Source: DATCLS01 sp036563805 (GTDB taxonomy: Bacteria > Actinomycetota > Acidimicrobiia > Acidimicrobiales > VFJN01). From it: 64,000 bases of DNA. Shown piece after piece: positions 25,479-34,024 of the stretch. The notes under the pieces were generated by a model. That model saw only the letters and a list, made by a program, of their open reading frames with translations. It did no database searches and was not told the DNA's origin. Position 1 is the first letter of the stretch, and each line of letters begins with the position of its first letter. The translations under genes were made by a program, and so were the position numbers. Where the stretch lies: contig DATCLS010000068.1 of the NCBI GenBank assembly GCA_036563805.1, positions 1 through 64,000 of the forward strand. The letters run 5' to 3'.

Positions 25479-26950
25479 CACAGGCGCGGCGCCGGGATGG
25501 CGCGGGCGAGGGCGGCGGCGGCCAGGGCCGCCAGCCCGCCCATGAGGTTGACGATCAGGAAGGCGGTGGCCGTCGGGTACTCGCGGCCGCCGAGCGGGGC
25601 GACGACCGCGGCCAGCACCGCGCCGGCGGCGGCGCTGGCGACGGTGTTGCCGATCACGCGCGCCAGCGCGTTGACGGCGTTCGCTGCAGCGGTCTCGGTG
25701 ACGGGGACGTTGGCCATGATCAGCGCCGGGAACGCACCATAGGCCAGCGTGAAGCCCGCGTTCGTGACCATGGCCGCGAGCGCCAGGTGCCACAGCTCGG
25801 TGTGCAGCGCGGTCCGTACGACGTAGCCACCGGCGACCAGCAGCGCGCCCACCACCAGCGTGACGCGGGCGCCGTGGGCGGCGCTGATCCGGGCGGACAA
25901 GGGGGAGGCCGCGACCATCACCAGCGCGCCCGGGAGCTGGCACACGCCGGCGACCAGGGTCGACCGGCCGAAGCCGACGCCGGTGGCCGCCGGCAGCGTG
26001 ATCACGGTCAGGTTGCCGATGAACATGCCGAACATGGCGAAGCCGGTCAGCACGGAGGCGGCGTTCGTCGCCAGCACCGGCCGGCGCAGCGTGACGGTCA
26101 GGTTGACGAGCGGCGCCGGCCGCCCGCGCTCCCACCGGAACCAGGCCGTGCCGGCGCCCGCCGCCACCAGCGCCAGCGCCACCGTCGGGCGGCCGGTCCA
26201 GCCCCAGTCGGTGCCCTTGCTGATGACGAGCAGCAGCGCGATCAGGGCGAGGGCGAGGCCGGCCGCGCCGACCAGGTCGAACCGGGTGGGGGTGCGCACG
26301 GGCGACTCGGGCACCAGCGTGAGCACCAGCACGAGCGCGAGGGCGCTGGCGCCCACCAGGATCCAGAACAGCGCGTGCCACCCCAGCGAGTCGCTGATCA
26401 GGCCCGACAGGGGCAGCCCCATGCCGCTGCCGATGCCGAGGGTGGCGCTGACCAGGGCCACGCCGGTGCCCACCTTGGCCGGGGGCAGCTCGTCGCGCAG
26501 GATGCTCATGCCTAGGGGGATCACGCCGACGGCCATGCCCTGCAGCGCCCGTCCCACGAGCAGCGCGGCCAGCGTGTCGGCCGTTGCCCCCACCAGCGAG
26601 CCGGACAGCAGCAGCCCCAGGCAGACGACGAGCATCCGCCGCTTGCCGTACATGTCGCCGAGCCGCCCGAGGACCGGGTTGGCCACCGCCCCGGCCAGCA
26701 GCGTCACCGTCGCCACCCACGACGTCGCCGACGCAGAGGACCCCAGCATCTCGGGGAGGAGCGGGAGCAGCGGGAGCACGAGCGTGTGCGTGAGCGACGC
26801 CACGAACCCGCCGAATGCCAGGACCCCCACCACCAGCCAGGAGCGCATCCGGCTGGGGTGTTCGTGGAGGGGATGCACGGCGACCCCAGCCGGACGCTCC
26901 GCTCGGGTGGCGTGGGGGGTCACGCCGGTGAGCGGTGAATGCGTGTTCAC
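25478..26950 (-). CDS. MFS drug/solute exporter
   Basis: The product is a 12-14 helix transporter of about 490 residues with the MFS motif A GRLGDMYGKRRML between helices 2 and 3, and the helix-5 exporter-type motif GIGSGMGLPLSGLI. The start is uncertain: GTG 26977 would place the operator palindrome inside the gene, GTG 26950 clears it, and ATG 26848 lies just before helix 1; none has a strong ribosome site. It is coupled to a downstream TetR gene. Substrate unknown; efflux of a toxic compound is the usual role. Confidence 0.85.
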   Translation of the reverse strand: MNTHSPLTGVTPHATRAERPAGVAVHPLHEHPSRMRSWLVVGVLAFGGFVASLTHTLVLPLLPLLPEMLGSSASATSWVATVTLLAGAVANPVLGRLGDMYGKRRMLVVCLGLLLSGSLVGATADTLAALLVGRALQGMAVGVIPLGMSILRDELPPAKVGTGVALVSATLGIGSGMGLPLSGLISDSLGWHALFWILVGASALALVLVLTLVPESPVRTPTRFDLVGAAGLALALIALLLVISKGTDWGWTGRPTVALALVAAGAGTAWFRWERGRPAPLVNLTVTLRRPVLATNAASVLTGFAMFGMFIGNLTVITLPAATGVGFGRSTLVAGVCQLPGALVMVAASPLSARISAAHGARVTLVVGALLVAGGYVVRTALHTELWHLALAAMVTNAGFTLAYGAFPALIMANVPVTETAAANAVNALARVIGNTVASAAAGAVLAAVVAPLGGREYPTATAFLIVNLMGGLAALAAAALARAIPAPRL

Positions 26951-26962
26951 CCAGCCAGGGTA

Positions 26963-26976
26963 TGAACAGTTGTTCA
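26963..26976. promoter_or_regulatory. TGAACA-TGTTCA operator of the MFS/TetR operon
   Basis: TGAACA-GT-TGTTCA is a perfect 6-base inverted repeat in an AT-richer patch at the head of the MFS gene. A weaker relative, TGAAT and TGTTCA, lies about 20 bases nearer the gene (26937-26949). The pair suggests two half-sites or tandem dimers of the operon's TetR protein. Confidence 0.5.
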
Positions 26977-27025
26977 CCCTTGCAAGCGCGCGGGTGTTCG
27001 GCCGGCGGCTCGGGGCGCCGCTGGC

Positions 27026-27661
27026 TCAGGCCGTGTCGGCGGGCGGGTCGAGCGCGGCGGCGAACACGGCGGCGACGTCGCTCTTGTACAGGTCGACGAC
27101 GGAGTCGCCCAGCTGCACGACCGCCCGGAGCAGCGACAGCAGGATCACGACGATGCCGTTGGCCACCGGCGCCGGGTCGATGTCGCGCCGCACGGTGCCG
27201 GCCAGCTGCTCGGCGGCCAGCCGCTCGGCGCACGTCTTGCGCAGCTCGGCCAGCGCGGGGATGTCGACGATCCGCTCGGTCACGTCGGGCTCGAGGCCGG
27301 CGAGCACCCGGCGGGCCAGCGGGTGGCGGCGCACCACGGCCACGACCTTGGTGATGACCGTCTCGCGCCAGGCCAGGATGTCGGGGTCGGCGATGACGCT
27401 GGTCAACCCCTCCTCGATGACCGCCGCCGCGTCCTCGTCGAGGGCGGCGACGAACAGCGCCTCCTTGTTGGGGAAGTAGGCGTAGGGCGCCGTGCCCCCC
27501 ACCTTGGCGTCGCGGGCGATGTCGGCCACCGACGTGGCTCGGTAGCCGTCGCGCCCGAAGCGGGCGATGGCGGCGTCGAGGATCGCCCGCCGCGTCTGCT
27601 CCCCCTTGGTCGGCGTGCCCCGGGTGCTCGTCTGGGTGCTCGTCTGGATCCCCCTGGCCAT
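27026..27661 (-). CDS. TetR-family transcriptional regulator
   Basis: The 211-residue regulator has a Thr/Ser/Gln leader, then a TetR DNA-binding domain (TRRAILDAAIARFGRDGYRA, DAKVGGTAPYAYFPNKEALF) and a helical C-domain with LAWRETVITKVVAVVRRHPL. It is divergent from the PF10118/EthA-like gene pair across a 66-base gap containing a 17-base palindrome, the same arrangement as ethR next to ethA in mycobacteria, although the protein itself need not be an EthR ortholog. Confidence 0.9.
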   Translation of the reverse strand: MARGIQTSTQTSTRGTPTKGEQTRRAILDAAIARFGRDGYRATSVADIARDAKVGGTAPYAYFPNKEALFVAALDEDAAAVIEEGLTSVIADPDILAWRETVITKVVAVVRRHPLARRVLAGLEPDVTERIVDIPALAELRKTCAERLAAEQLAGTVRRDIDPAPVANGIVVILLSLLRAVVQLGDSVVDLYKSDVAAVFAAALDPPADTA

Positions 27662-27690
27662 GATGCCCCGAGGCTACCAAAATCGAGATA

Positions 27691-27707
27691 TTGAGCGAAT
27701 CTCTCAA
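27691..27707. promoter_or_regulatory. TTGAG palindrome, probable operator of the divergent TetR protein
   Basis: TTGAGCGA (27691-27698) and TCTCTCAA (27700-27707) pair at all but one position around a single central base. The site is midway between the divergent starts at 27661 and 27728. Confidence 0.6.
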
Positions 27708-27727
27708 ATCGTCTACCGTGGGTAACG

Positions 27728-28594
27728 ATGACGACGACCGCTTACGCCCCCAGTCCGGCCCGCAAGGTCCCGACTCGGCGCATCTCCTTCGACGAGCTCC
27801 TCGCCGACGTGCCGCGCCACTTCGCCGCCGAGGGCGACCTGATCGCGAGCCATCTCATCGCCGCGCTGTCCGCGCTGTTCCCCGACGGCGAAGACTTCTT
27901 CGTGCGGTCCGTCCGGGCGGTGCGCAACCAGGTCACCGACCCCGAGCTGAAGCGCCAGGTCGCCGGCTTCATCGGTCAGGAGGCGATGCACGGCCGCGAG
28001 CACCGGGCGCTCAACGACCGCCTGGCCGAGCTCGGCTACCCGACCAAGCGCATCGAGCGGTTCACCAAGCGGGGCCTGGCCATGCGCTGGCGGCTGATGT
28101 CCGTCATGTCCAACCTGGCCGCCACCGCCGCGCTCGAGCACTTCACCGCCACCCTGGCCGAGGCGCTGCTCACCGACGAGGGGATGCGCGAGATGTGCGG
28201 GCACCCCGGGGTCCGCGACCTGCTGCTGTGGCACGCGCTGGAGGAGTCCGAGCACAAGGCCGTGGCCTTCGACGTCTACCGGCACGTCGGCGGCAGCGAG
28301 CGCCTGCGGGTGTTCACGATGAACCTGATCACGGTCATGTTCCTCACCACGCTGACCGTGCAGGTGGTGCTGTCGCTGCTGGCCGACCGCGAGACGTACC
28401 GGCGGGGCGCGCTGCTGGCGAGCTGGCGCCGGGTCCGCAAGACGCCGATCGTCAGCCGCGAGATGTGGCGCCGGCTCCGGGCCTACAACCGGCCGGGCTT
28501 CCACCCCGACGAACGCGACACGACCGAGCTGGTCGAGCGGTGGCGCGCCGAGCTGTTCGGGCCCGACGGCCGCCTCGCCGGCCTGGTCGCCTGA
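27728..28594 (+). CDS. PF10118-family predicted metal-dependent hydrolase
   Basis: The 288-residue protein matches the COG3687/PF10118 pattern, with His/Glu metal-ligand candidates arranged as in ferritin-like helices: FIGQEAMHGREHRALNDRL (about 80-98), ALEHFTATLAEALL, and LLWHALEESEHKAVAFDVY (about 167-185). One hydrophobic stretch (VFTMNLITVMFLTTLTVQVVL) suggests membrane contact. The Ex6-HxxH spacing suggests a di-iron carboxylate centre, which would make it an oxygenase or desaturase-like enzyme rather than a hydrolase, but that is inference. It precedes the EthA-like monooxygenase by 10 bases. Confidence 0.85.
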   Translation: MTTTAYAPSPARKVPTRRISFDELLADVPRHFAAEGDLIASHLIAALSALFPDGEDFFVRSVRAVRNQVTDPELKRQVAGFIGQEAMHGREHRALNDRLAELGYPTKRIERFTKRGLAMRWRLMSVMSNLAATAALEHFTATLAEALLTDEGMREMCGHPGVRDLLLWHALEESEHKAVAFDVYRHVGGSERLRVFTMNLITVMFLTTLTVQVVLSLLADRETYRRGALLASWRRVRKTPIVSREMWRRLRAYNRPGFHPDERDTTELVERWRAELFGPDGRLAGLVA

Positions 28595-28604
28595 GGCCGC
28601 GGTC

Positions 28605-30185
28605 GTGGAACATCTCGACGTCCTCATCGTCGGCGCCGGCCTGTCGGGCATCGGCGCCGCCCACCACCTGCAGACCAAGTGCCCGTGGGCGCGCTACGCC
28701 ATCCTCGAGGCCCGCGACGCCATCGGCGGCACGTGGGACCTGTTTCGCTACCCGGGCATCCGGTCCGACTCCGACATGTACACGCTCGGCTACTCGTTCC
28801 GGCCGTGGCGGCGGCCGGAGTCGATCGCCGAGGGCCCGACCATCCTCCAGTACATCCGCGACACGGCGGCCGAGGAGGGCATCGACCAGAAGATCCGGTT
28901 CGGCCACCGGGTCGTGGCCATCGACTGGAGCACGGCCGAGGCCCGCTGGCACGTCACGGTCGAGCGGCGGGCGGAGGATGCCGGGGGCGGCGCCGACGGG
29001 AGCGGCAACGGCTCGGGCAACGGGTCCCGTGGGGGCGAGACCGAGACCGTCGAGCTGACCTGCAGCTTCCTGTTCTCGTGCACCGGCTACTACCGCTACG
29101 ACCGCGGCTACCTGCCCGACTTCCCGGGCATGGACGACTTCGCCGGCACGATCGTCCACCCCCAGCACTGGCCGGAGGACCTCGACTACGCGGGCAAGCG
29201 CATCATCGTGATCGGCAGCGGGGCGACGGCCATCACGCTGATCCCGGCCCTGGCCGAGGACGCCGAGCACGTGACGATGCTGCAGCGCTCGCCCAGCTAC
29301 GTCGCCACGCTGACCCGGCGCAGCCCGCTGCCCCGCCTGCTCCACCGCCTGCTGCCCGAGCGGCAGGCCGACGCCGCCACCCGGTGGGCGCACGCCCTCG
29401 GCACCCAGGCCTTCTACCGGCTGAGCAAGCGCCGGCCCGAGCTGGTCAAGCGGATGCTGAAGCGCAACGTCCAGCGCCAGCTCCCCCCGGGCTTCGACGT
29501 CGACACGCACTTCACGCCGCGCTACGACCCGTGGGACCAGCGTTTGTGCCTCGCCCCCGACGGCGACCTGTTCGCCGCCATCCGCGCCGGCCGGGCGTCG
29601 GTGGTCACCGACCACATCGACACGTTCACCGAGAAGGGCATCCGGCTGCGGTCGGGCACCGAGCTCGAGGCCGACATCATCGTCACCGCCACCGGCCTCG
29701 ACCTGCTGTTCCTCGGCGGGATGAGCCTGGCGGTCGACGGCCAGCCCGTCGACGTGTCCGAGCGGCTCACCTACAAGGGCATGATGCTCGAGGGCGTCCC
29801 CAACCTGGCCCTGGCCGTCGGCTACACGAACGCCTCGTGGACGCTCAAGTGCGAGCTGACCTGCGACTACGTGTGCCGGCTGCTCAACCACATGCGCGAC
29901 ACCGGGCTACGCCAGTGCATGCCCCGCAACGACAACCCGGAGGTCACGCCCACCCCGCTGCTCGGGCTGTCGTCGGGCTACATCCTGCGGGCGGCCCACC
30001 GGTTCCCCAAGCAGGGGTCGCGCTTCCCCTGGCAGGTGTACCAGAGCTACCTGCGCGACTACCGGGCCATGAAGCTCAGCAGCGTCGTCGACGGCGCCAT
30101 GGAGTTCTCCAACCCCGGGCCGCTCCCCAGCACGGAGCGTGCGGAGCCCGACGCGCTCGACGCGGTCGAATCGCCACGAGTTTGA
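28605..30185 (+). CDS. ethA: EthA-family Baeyer-Villiger monooxygenase
   Basis: The 526-residue flavoprotein closely follows mycobacterial EthA from memory of that sequence: GAGLSG FAD motif (10-15), GGTWDLFRYPGIRSDSDMYT, the BVMO fingerprint FAGTIVHPQHW (179-189), GSGATA for NADPH, NPWDQR-like YDPWDQRLCLAPDGDLF and GYTNASWTLKCEL. EthA oxidises ketones and thioamides. A Gly/Ser/Asn-rich insertion of about 24 residues (122-145) is unusual for the family. Start is GTG 28605, 10 bases after the PF10118 gene. A TetR gene is divergent upstream. The physiological substrate here is unknown. Confidence 0.88.
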   Translation: MEHLDVLIVGAGLSGIGAAHHLQTKCPWARYAILEARDAIGGTWDLFRYPGIRSDSDMYTLGYSFRPWRRPESIAEGPTILQYIRDTAAEEGIDQKIRFGHRVVAIDWSTAEARWHVTVERRAEDAGGGADGSGNGSGNGSRGGETETVELTCSFLFSCTGYYRYDRGYLPDFPGMDDFAGTIVHPQHWPEDLDYAGKRIIVIGSGATAITLIPALAEDAEHVTMLQRSPSYVATLTRRSPLPRLLHRLLPERQADAATRWAHALGTQAFYRLSKRRPELVKRMLKRNVQRQLPPGFDVDTHFTPRYDPWDQRLCLAPDGDLFAAIRAGRASVVTDHIDTFTEKGIRLRSGTELEADIIVTATGLDLLFLGGMSLAVDGQPVDVSERLTYKGMMLEGVPNLALAVGYTNASWTLKCELTCDYVCRLLNHMRDTGLRQCMPRNDNPEVTPTPLLGLSSGYILRAAHRFPKQGSRFPWQVYQSYLRDYRAMKLSSVVDGAMEFSNPGPLPSTERAEPDALDAVESPRV

Positions 30186-30192
30186 CACGCTT

Positions 30193-30221
30193 TTGAAATA
30201 ATCGTCCGGCGCGCGTAGTTT
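30193..30221 (+). promoter_or_regulatory. Sigma-70-like promoter after the EthA-like gene
   Basis: TTGAAA (30193-30198) and TAGTTT (30216-30221) are 17 bases apart in an AT-rich patch directly after the monooxygenase stop. A hairpin begins 9 bases after the -10 hexamer, near the predicted transcript start. No convincing ORF with a ribosome site follows within 700 bases. Confidence 0.35.
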
Positions 30222-30229
30222 GTTCGGCA

Positions 30230-30267
30230 CTGCGGGGCCGGCTTTTGCTGGGGGGCCGACCCCGCAG
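30230..30267 (+). terminator. Stem-loop downstream of the EthA-like gene
   Basis: CTGCGGGGCCGGC (30230-30242) pairs with GCCGACCCCGCAG (30255-30267) with one mismatch and a 12-base loop. It could terminate the monooxygenase transcript or be the 5' hairpin of an RNA made from the promoter-like sequence just before it. Confidence 0.5.
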
Positions 30268-30981
30268 AACCGGGCTCACAGGCTGCTGGGGGGATCGCCA
30301 TGCGGGCGCATGCCGGTACGGGCGCGCCGTGACGCGCCCGTGGGTGGGGGCACGTCACGCGCCGCAGCTACCTCGGGGGGATCGGTGCCCCCGGGGCGGT
30401 GGCGACCGGGTGCGCCAACGGCGGCGTCCGCGGTCGGTCTCGAGATGACCCGGCGGCGCCTGCCCACCGGGCGTCCGGCCGTCCGCGGCCCACGGTGGCC
30501 CTGGCCACCGGCCGCGCCGACCCGCACCGGGGCGAGCGGCGGCCGCCTGCGGCGGGCCGCCGGAGATCCTGTGGCCTGGGCGCCGGGCGGGGCCGCGCCG
30601 GTGTTCGTGCAGCGGGGGGGGTCGTTCACCCCCCGCCCCCGCGGCGGGTCGCTGGCATCTCGTGGGCCCGGCGGCGGGGGTGGGGGAGCTGCGGGAACGG
30701 CGTCGAGCCACGGCCGGGCGGGCCCGGCGTGGCGGGCGGCCGCGTGCGTGGCGCCGGGCCGGCGAGGCCAGCGGAGCTGTGATCGGCGGAGCCGTGACCG
30801 GGGGGGGCGTTCACTCTGCCCGGCCCCGGGCGGGGGCGGTGGCTGTGCGGTGGCGGGCGCAACCATCCTGGTGGCGGGCGTGGGCAGGGGGCGACGACGA
30901 AGTGGCGCCGGCGGCTCGTAGCCTCTCGGCAGGCCCCGGGGGCGGGCCGACGACGACGGCACCGATCGGCGGGACGCAGGA
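30268..30981. other. Long GC-rich intergenic region with a second hairpin
   Basis: Frames in this 700-base stretch translate to Gly/Arg/Pro strings with no family features and no ribosome sites, so I see no gene. ACGGGCGCG (30318-30326) and CGCGCCCGT (30333-30341) form a perfect 9-base-pair stem with a 6-base loop. Nothing else is recognisable. The stretch may hold the leader of the metalloprotease gene or an RNA gene. Confidence 0.5.
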
Positions 30982-33927
30982 GTGGACGAAGGGCACCAAC
31001 GGCAAGGCGAGGGCGATCGGCCAGCGGACGGCCCCGACCGGCCCCGCGGCTCGGGCGACCCTGCGGCCGCGCCCCTGTCGGACCGGCCCGGCGGTGAGGC
31101 GGGTGCGCCCTCGGCTGGGGCCACGTCGGGTCGGCCGGAGCCGGGTGGCCCCGCTGACGGGCCCGCGTCCGAGCGGGCGGCGGGCGGCGGGTCGAGCGAG
31201 CCCGCCGGAGCGGCGGCCGGCCGGCCCCCGGTCGGTGGTGCAGGCGGCGATGGGGCCACGGGCACGGGCACGGCTGCGGCGGGCGGTGGGGCGAGCGGGC
31301 CGGCGGCGGGTGACGCCGCCGGCGGTGGGTCGGCGGTCGATGGGCACGCGGGCGCGGGGCCCGTGGCCGGCGGGGCGGGTGTGTCCGCCGCCGGGGCGGG
31401 CTGGCCGGCGCCAGCCGCTGGTCGGGCCGCAGGCGCGGGAGCGGCCGGCCGTTCGCCTGCCGGCGGCTCGAGCGCCAGTGGCGAGGTCGTGCCGCGTTCG
31501 GGGGTCGGTGGGTATGCCGTGCCGGGGTCGGGGGTCGGTGGCGGCGTCGTGCCGGGCCCCGGGTCCGGTGGGCGCGGCTGGTCCGGGGCCGGTGGCTACG
31601 CAGGAGCGGGCGGTTCCGGGTCCGGGGGCGGCCGGTGGTCGGCCGCGGGGCCCGGTCCGGTTGGTGGCGTGGCGCCGGGGGCCGGGCCCAGTGCGGCGGC
31701 CGCGGGCGCGGGCCACCGAGAGCCGAATGGCGGTGCCGGCGGACAGGGGGCGTGGCGCGAGCGGCCGGTGGGGCCGCCGGAGGTGCATCCCCGGTTCCGG
31801 CAGTTCGGTGGGGCGGCCGCGGACGCGGCCAACGCCGGGCAGCCACAGCGGCCCGCCGGACCGCCGGAGCTTCCGACTGGGGTGCCGCGCCCGGCTGCGG
31901 CGACGACCGCGGTGGCCCCGCGCCAGGTCCGCCCGGCGGGGCCGCCCGAGGTGCCGGCCGGGGTCGCCCGCGCCGTGGGCGGGTCGACCCCGGGCGCCGC
32001 GAGCCCGTCGGTACAGGCGCCGGCACGCTCCTCGTCCAGGGTCGCCCCGGCGTACGCCACGCGGCCGGCCCGGCCGCCGGTGGCGGAGCCGTCCCGGTCC
32101 GGGGCGTCGCGTTCCGGCGCCGGCGATCTGCCGAGCGGGCCCCCGATCCGGGGCCTTCCCGCGGCGGCCCCCGGCGGGCCCGGCGCCGACTCCGACCACC
32201 TCGAGGCCGGCCGCCGGCCCGGCGACGCGGCCGGCGCCGCCCGGCGCCGCCGCCTGGTGCGGGCCGTCGCCCTGGCGGTGACGCCGGCCCTGATCGTCGC
32301 CGCCCTCATGACCGCCCTCCGCGACGACGGCGACGCCGACACCGAGCTGGCCGACCCGACCACCACCGAGACGACGACCACGACGTCGGAGGACCCGTCG
32401 TCCCCGCCGACGACCGAGCCGCCGCCGACGCCCGACCCGACGATCCAGCCTCCGCCGCCCCGCGACCCGCCCTCCGAGTGGGACCCGAACATCGCCGAGC
32501 TGGCCCGCTTCGTCGAGCGGGAGCGCCAGCTCACCTTCGAGCACCCGGTCCACGTCGAGCTGCTCTCCGAGCAGGAGTACCTGGCCCGCACGGGCGGCGA
32601 CACCGGCAGCATGGGCTTCTACGACGGCCAGGGGATCGTGGTCCGGGGCACCGAGCTGACGCCGGTGCTCGAGGGCACGATCGTCCACGAGCTGACCCAC
32701 GCCGTCGACGACCAGCACTTCGGGCTGGGCAACCTCCAGGGCGGGGCCCGCTCGCCCGAGGAGCTGTCGGTCATCGGTCACCTGATCGAGGGCGACGCCG
32801 TCCGCCTGGAGTGGGCGTACGACGCCATGCTCATCGCCAACGGCACCGACCCCGCCGACGTGTTCGACCAGGTCCACGCGGCCATCGGCGCCCCGGGCGT
32901 GCCGATCCCGGTCCCGCCCCCGGCGTCGACGCCGTCCACGACGGCCCCCGACCAAGGCGGCGGCCCCGGCGGCACCGACGACCAAGGCGGCGGCCGCGAG
33001 GGCGGTGGCAGCGACGAGCAAGGCGGGGGACGCGGCACGGGCAACGAGGGCGACAGCGAGGAGAACGACGACGAGCCGGGCGGCAGGACCACCACCACCG
33101 TCGACGCCCGGGGCCGCGGCACGTCCATCTTCCAGGTCCCCACCAGCCCCGACGAGGCGGCGGACCCGGCGCTGCCCTACGGCGCCTCCTATCCTCCGCT
33201 GTCGGGCGCGTTCGACATCTCGCCGTACTTCATCGGCAAGCAGATGATCGACGTGCTGGTGGCCCGGGGCGGGAACGCCGCGGTCGACGCCGCCTTCCGC
33301 GACCCGCCCCGCACGACCGAGCAGGTGCTCGACCCCCGGGCCTACCTGGCCGACGAGGGTCCCCGCGAGGTCGCGCCCTCGGCGGAGGCCGTGCCCAAGA
33401 GCGACTTCCAGGACCAGGCGTCGCTCGGCGCCCTCAACCTCTATCTGGTGCTGGCGGCGGGCATCGATCCGGTGGCCGCCCTGGACGCGGTGACCGGGTG
33501 GGGCGGCGAGTCGGCCCAGGCCTACACCGACGCCCACGGCCACCACTGCGTGCGGCTGGCCGTGGTGGGCGACACCGCCGAGGACACCGAGGAGATCGGC
33601 GAGGCGTTCGAGGCCTGGGTGGAGAGCGGGTTCGCCGAGCACGCCTCGACCGAGCGCCGGGGCGACGGCGCCCAGATGCTGACCGCCTGCGAGTTCGGCG
33701 CCAGCTCGCCGACCACCGACCCGTTCGACGCGCTGGTGCTGGCCGAGGTGCGGGGTGCCGAGGTGTGGGCGGCGATGCGCGACGCCCGCATGGACGCTGG
33801 CGACGCCTTCGCCTACGCCGACTGCGTCGTCCACGCCGTGCCGCCCGCCACCCTCCTGAGCCCGCCCGCCGGCGAGCTGCGGCCCGACGTGCGGGACGCC
33901 CTGGAGGAGGCGGCCGCCTCCTGCTGA
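30982..33927 (+). CDS. Membrane-anchored HELTH zinc metalloprotease with long low-complexity cytoplasmic region
   Basis: The 981-residue frame has four parts. Residues 1-425 are Gly/Ala/Pro-rich with three copies of an RPxGPPE(V/L) motif. One transmembrane helix follows (about 427-447, VRAVALAVTPALIVAALMTAL). A Thr/Pro linker leads to an extracellular domain with HELTH (569-573) in IVHELTHAVDDQHFGLGNL and a Glu at 603 in LIEGDAVRLEW, the pattern of gluzincin zinc peptidases. A Gly/Asp-rich insert splits this domain near 645-700. The domain ends with two conserved Cys. GTG 30982 is the first in-frame start after a stop but its AGGAG is adjacent, so the real start may be further in. Substrate unknown. 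Confidence 0.7.
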   Translation: MDEGHQRQGEGDRPADGPDRPRGSGDPAAAPLSDRPGGEAGAPSAGATSGRPEPGGPADGPASERAAGGGSSEPAGAAAGRPPVGGAGGDGATGTGTAAAGGGASGPAAGDAAGGGSAVDGHAGAGPVAGGAGVSAAGAGWPAPAAGRAAGAGAAGRSPAGGSSASGEVVPRSGVGGYAVPGSGVGGGVVPGPGSGGRGWSGAGGYAGAGGSGSGGGRWSAAGPGPVGGVAPGAGPSAAAAGAGHREPNGGAGGQGAWRERPVGPPEVHPRFRQFGGAAADAANAGQPQRPAGPPELPTGVPRPAAATTAVAPRQVRPAGPPEVPAGVARAVGGSTPGAASPSVQAPARSSSRVAPAYATRPARPPVAEPSRSGASRSGAGDLPSGPPIRGLPAAAPGGPGADSDHLEAGRRPGDAAGAARRRRLVRAVALAVTPALIVAALMTALRDDGDADTELADPTTTETTTTTSEDPSSPPTTEPPPTPDPTIQPPPPRDPPSEWDPNIAELARFVERERQLTFEHPVHVELLSEQEYLARTGGDTGSMGFYDGQGIVVRGTELTPVLEGTIVHELTHAVDDQHFGLGNLQGGARSPEELSVIGHLIEGDAVRLEWAYDAMLIANGTDPADVFDQVHAAIGAPGVPIPVPPPASTPSTTAPDQGGGPGGTDDQGGGREGGGSDEQGGGRGTGNEGDSEENDDEPGGRTTTTVDARGRGTSIFQVPTSPDEAADPALPYGASYPPLSGAFDISPYFIGKQMIDVLVARGGNAAVDAAFRDPPRTTEQVLDPRAYLADEGPREVAPSAEAVPKSDFQDQASLGALNLYLVLAAGIDPVAALDAVTGWGGESAQAYTDAHGHHCVRLAVVGDTAEDTEEIGEAFEAWVESGFAEHASTERRGDGAQMLTACEFGASSPTTDPFDALVLAEVRGAEVWAAMRDARMDAGDAFAYADCVVHAVPPATLLSPPAGELRPDVRDALEEAAASC

Positions 33928-33956
33928 GCGCCGGCCGGCTCCCCGCCGACCGGCGC
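33928..33956. terminator. GC-rich hairpin between convergent genes
   Basis: GCGCCGG (33928-33934) and CCGGCGC (33950-33956) pair around an inner GGC/GCC stem, starting at the metalloprotease stop. It lies between two convergent genes and may serve both. Confidence 0.45.
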
Positions 33957-34024
33957 CGAGCGCCCGCCCCCGGCCCTACTCGGCCGCCGGGGCCCCGGGC
34001 TCCGGGTGCCGCCGGGCCCGGGCC

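Noticed and set aside
30811..33834. Minus-strand ORF of 1007 codons opposite the metalloprotease
   Set aside because: The plus frame has a membrane helix, HELTH and conserved domain; the minus frame is Arg/Gly/Pro noise.
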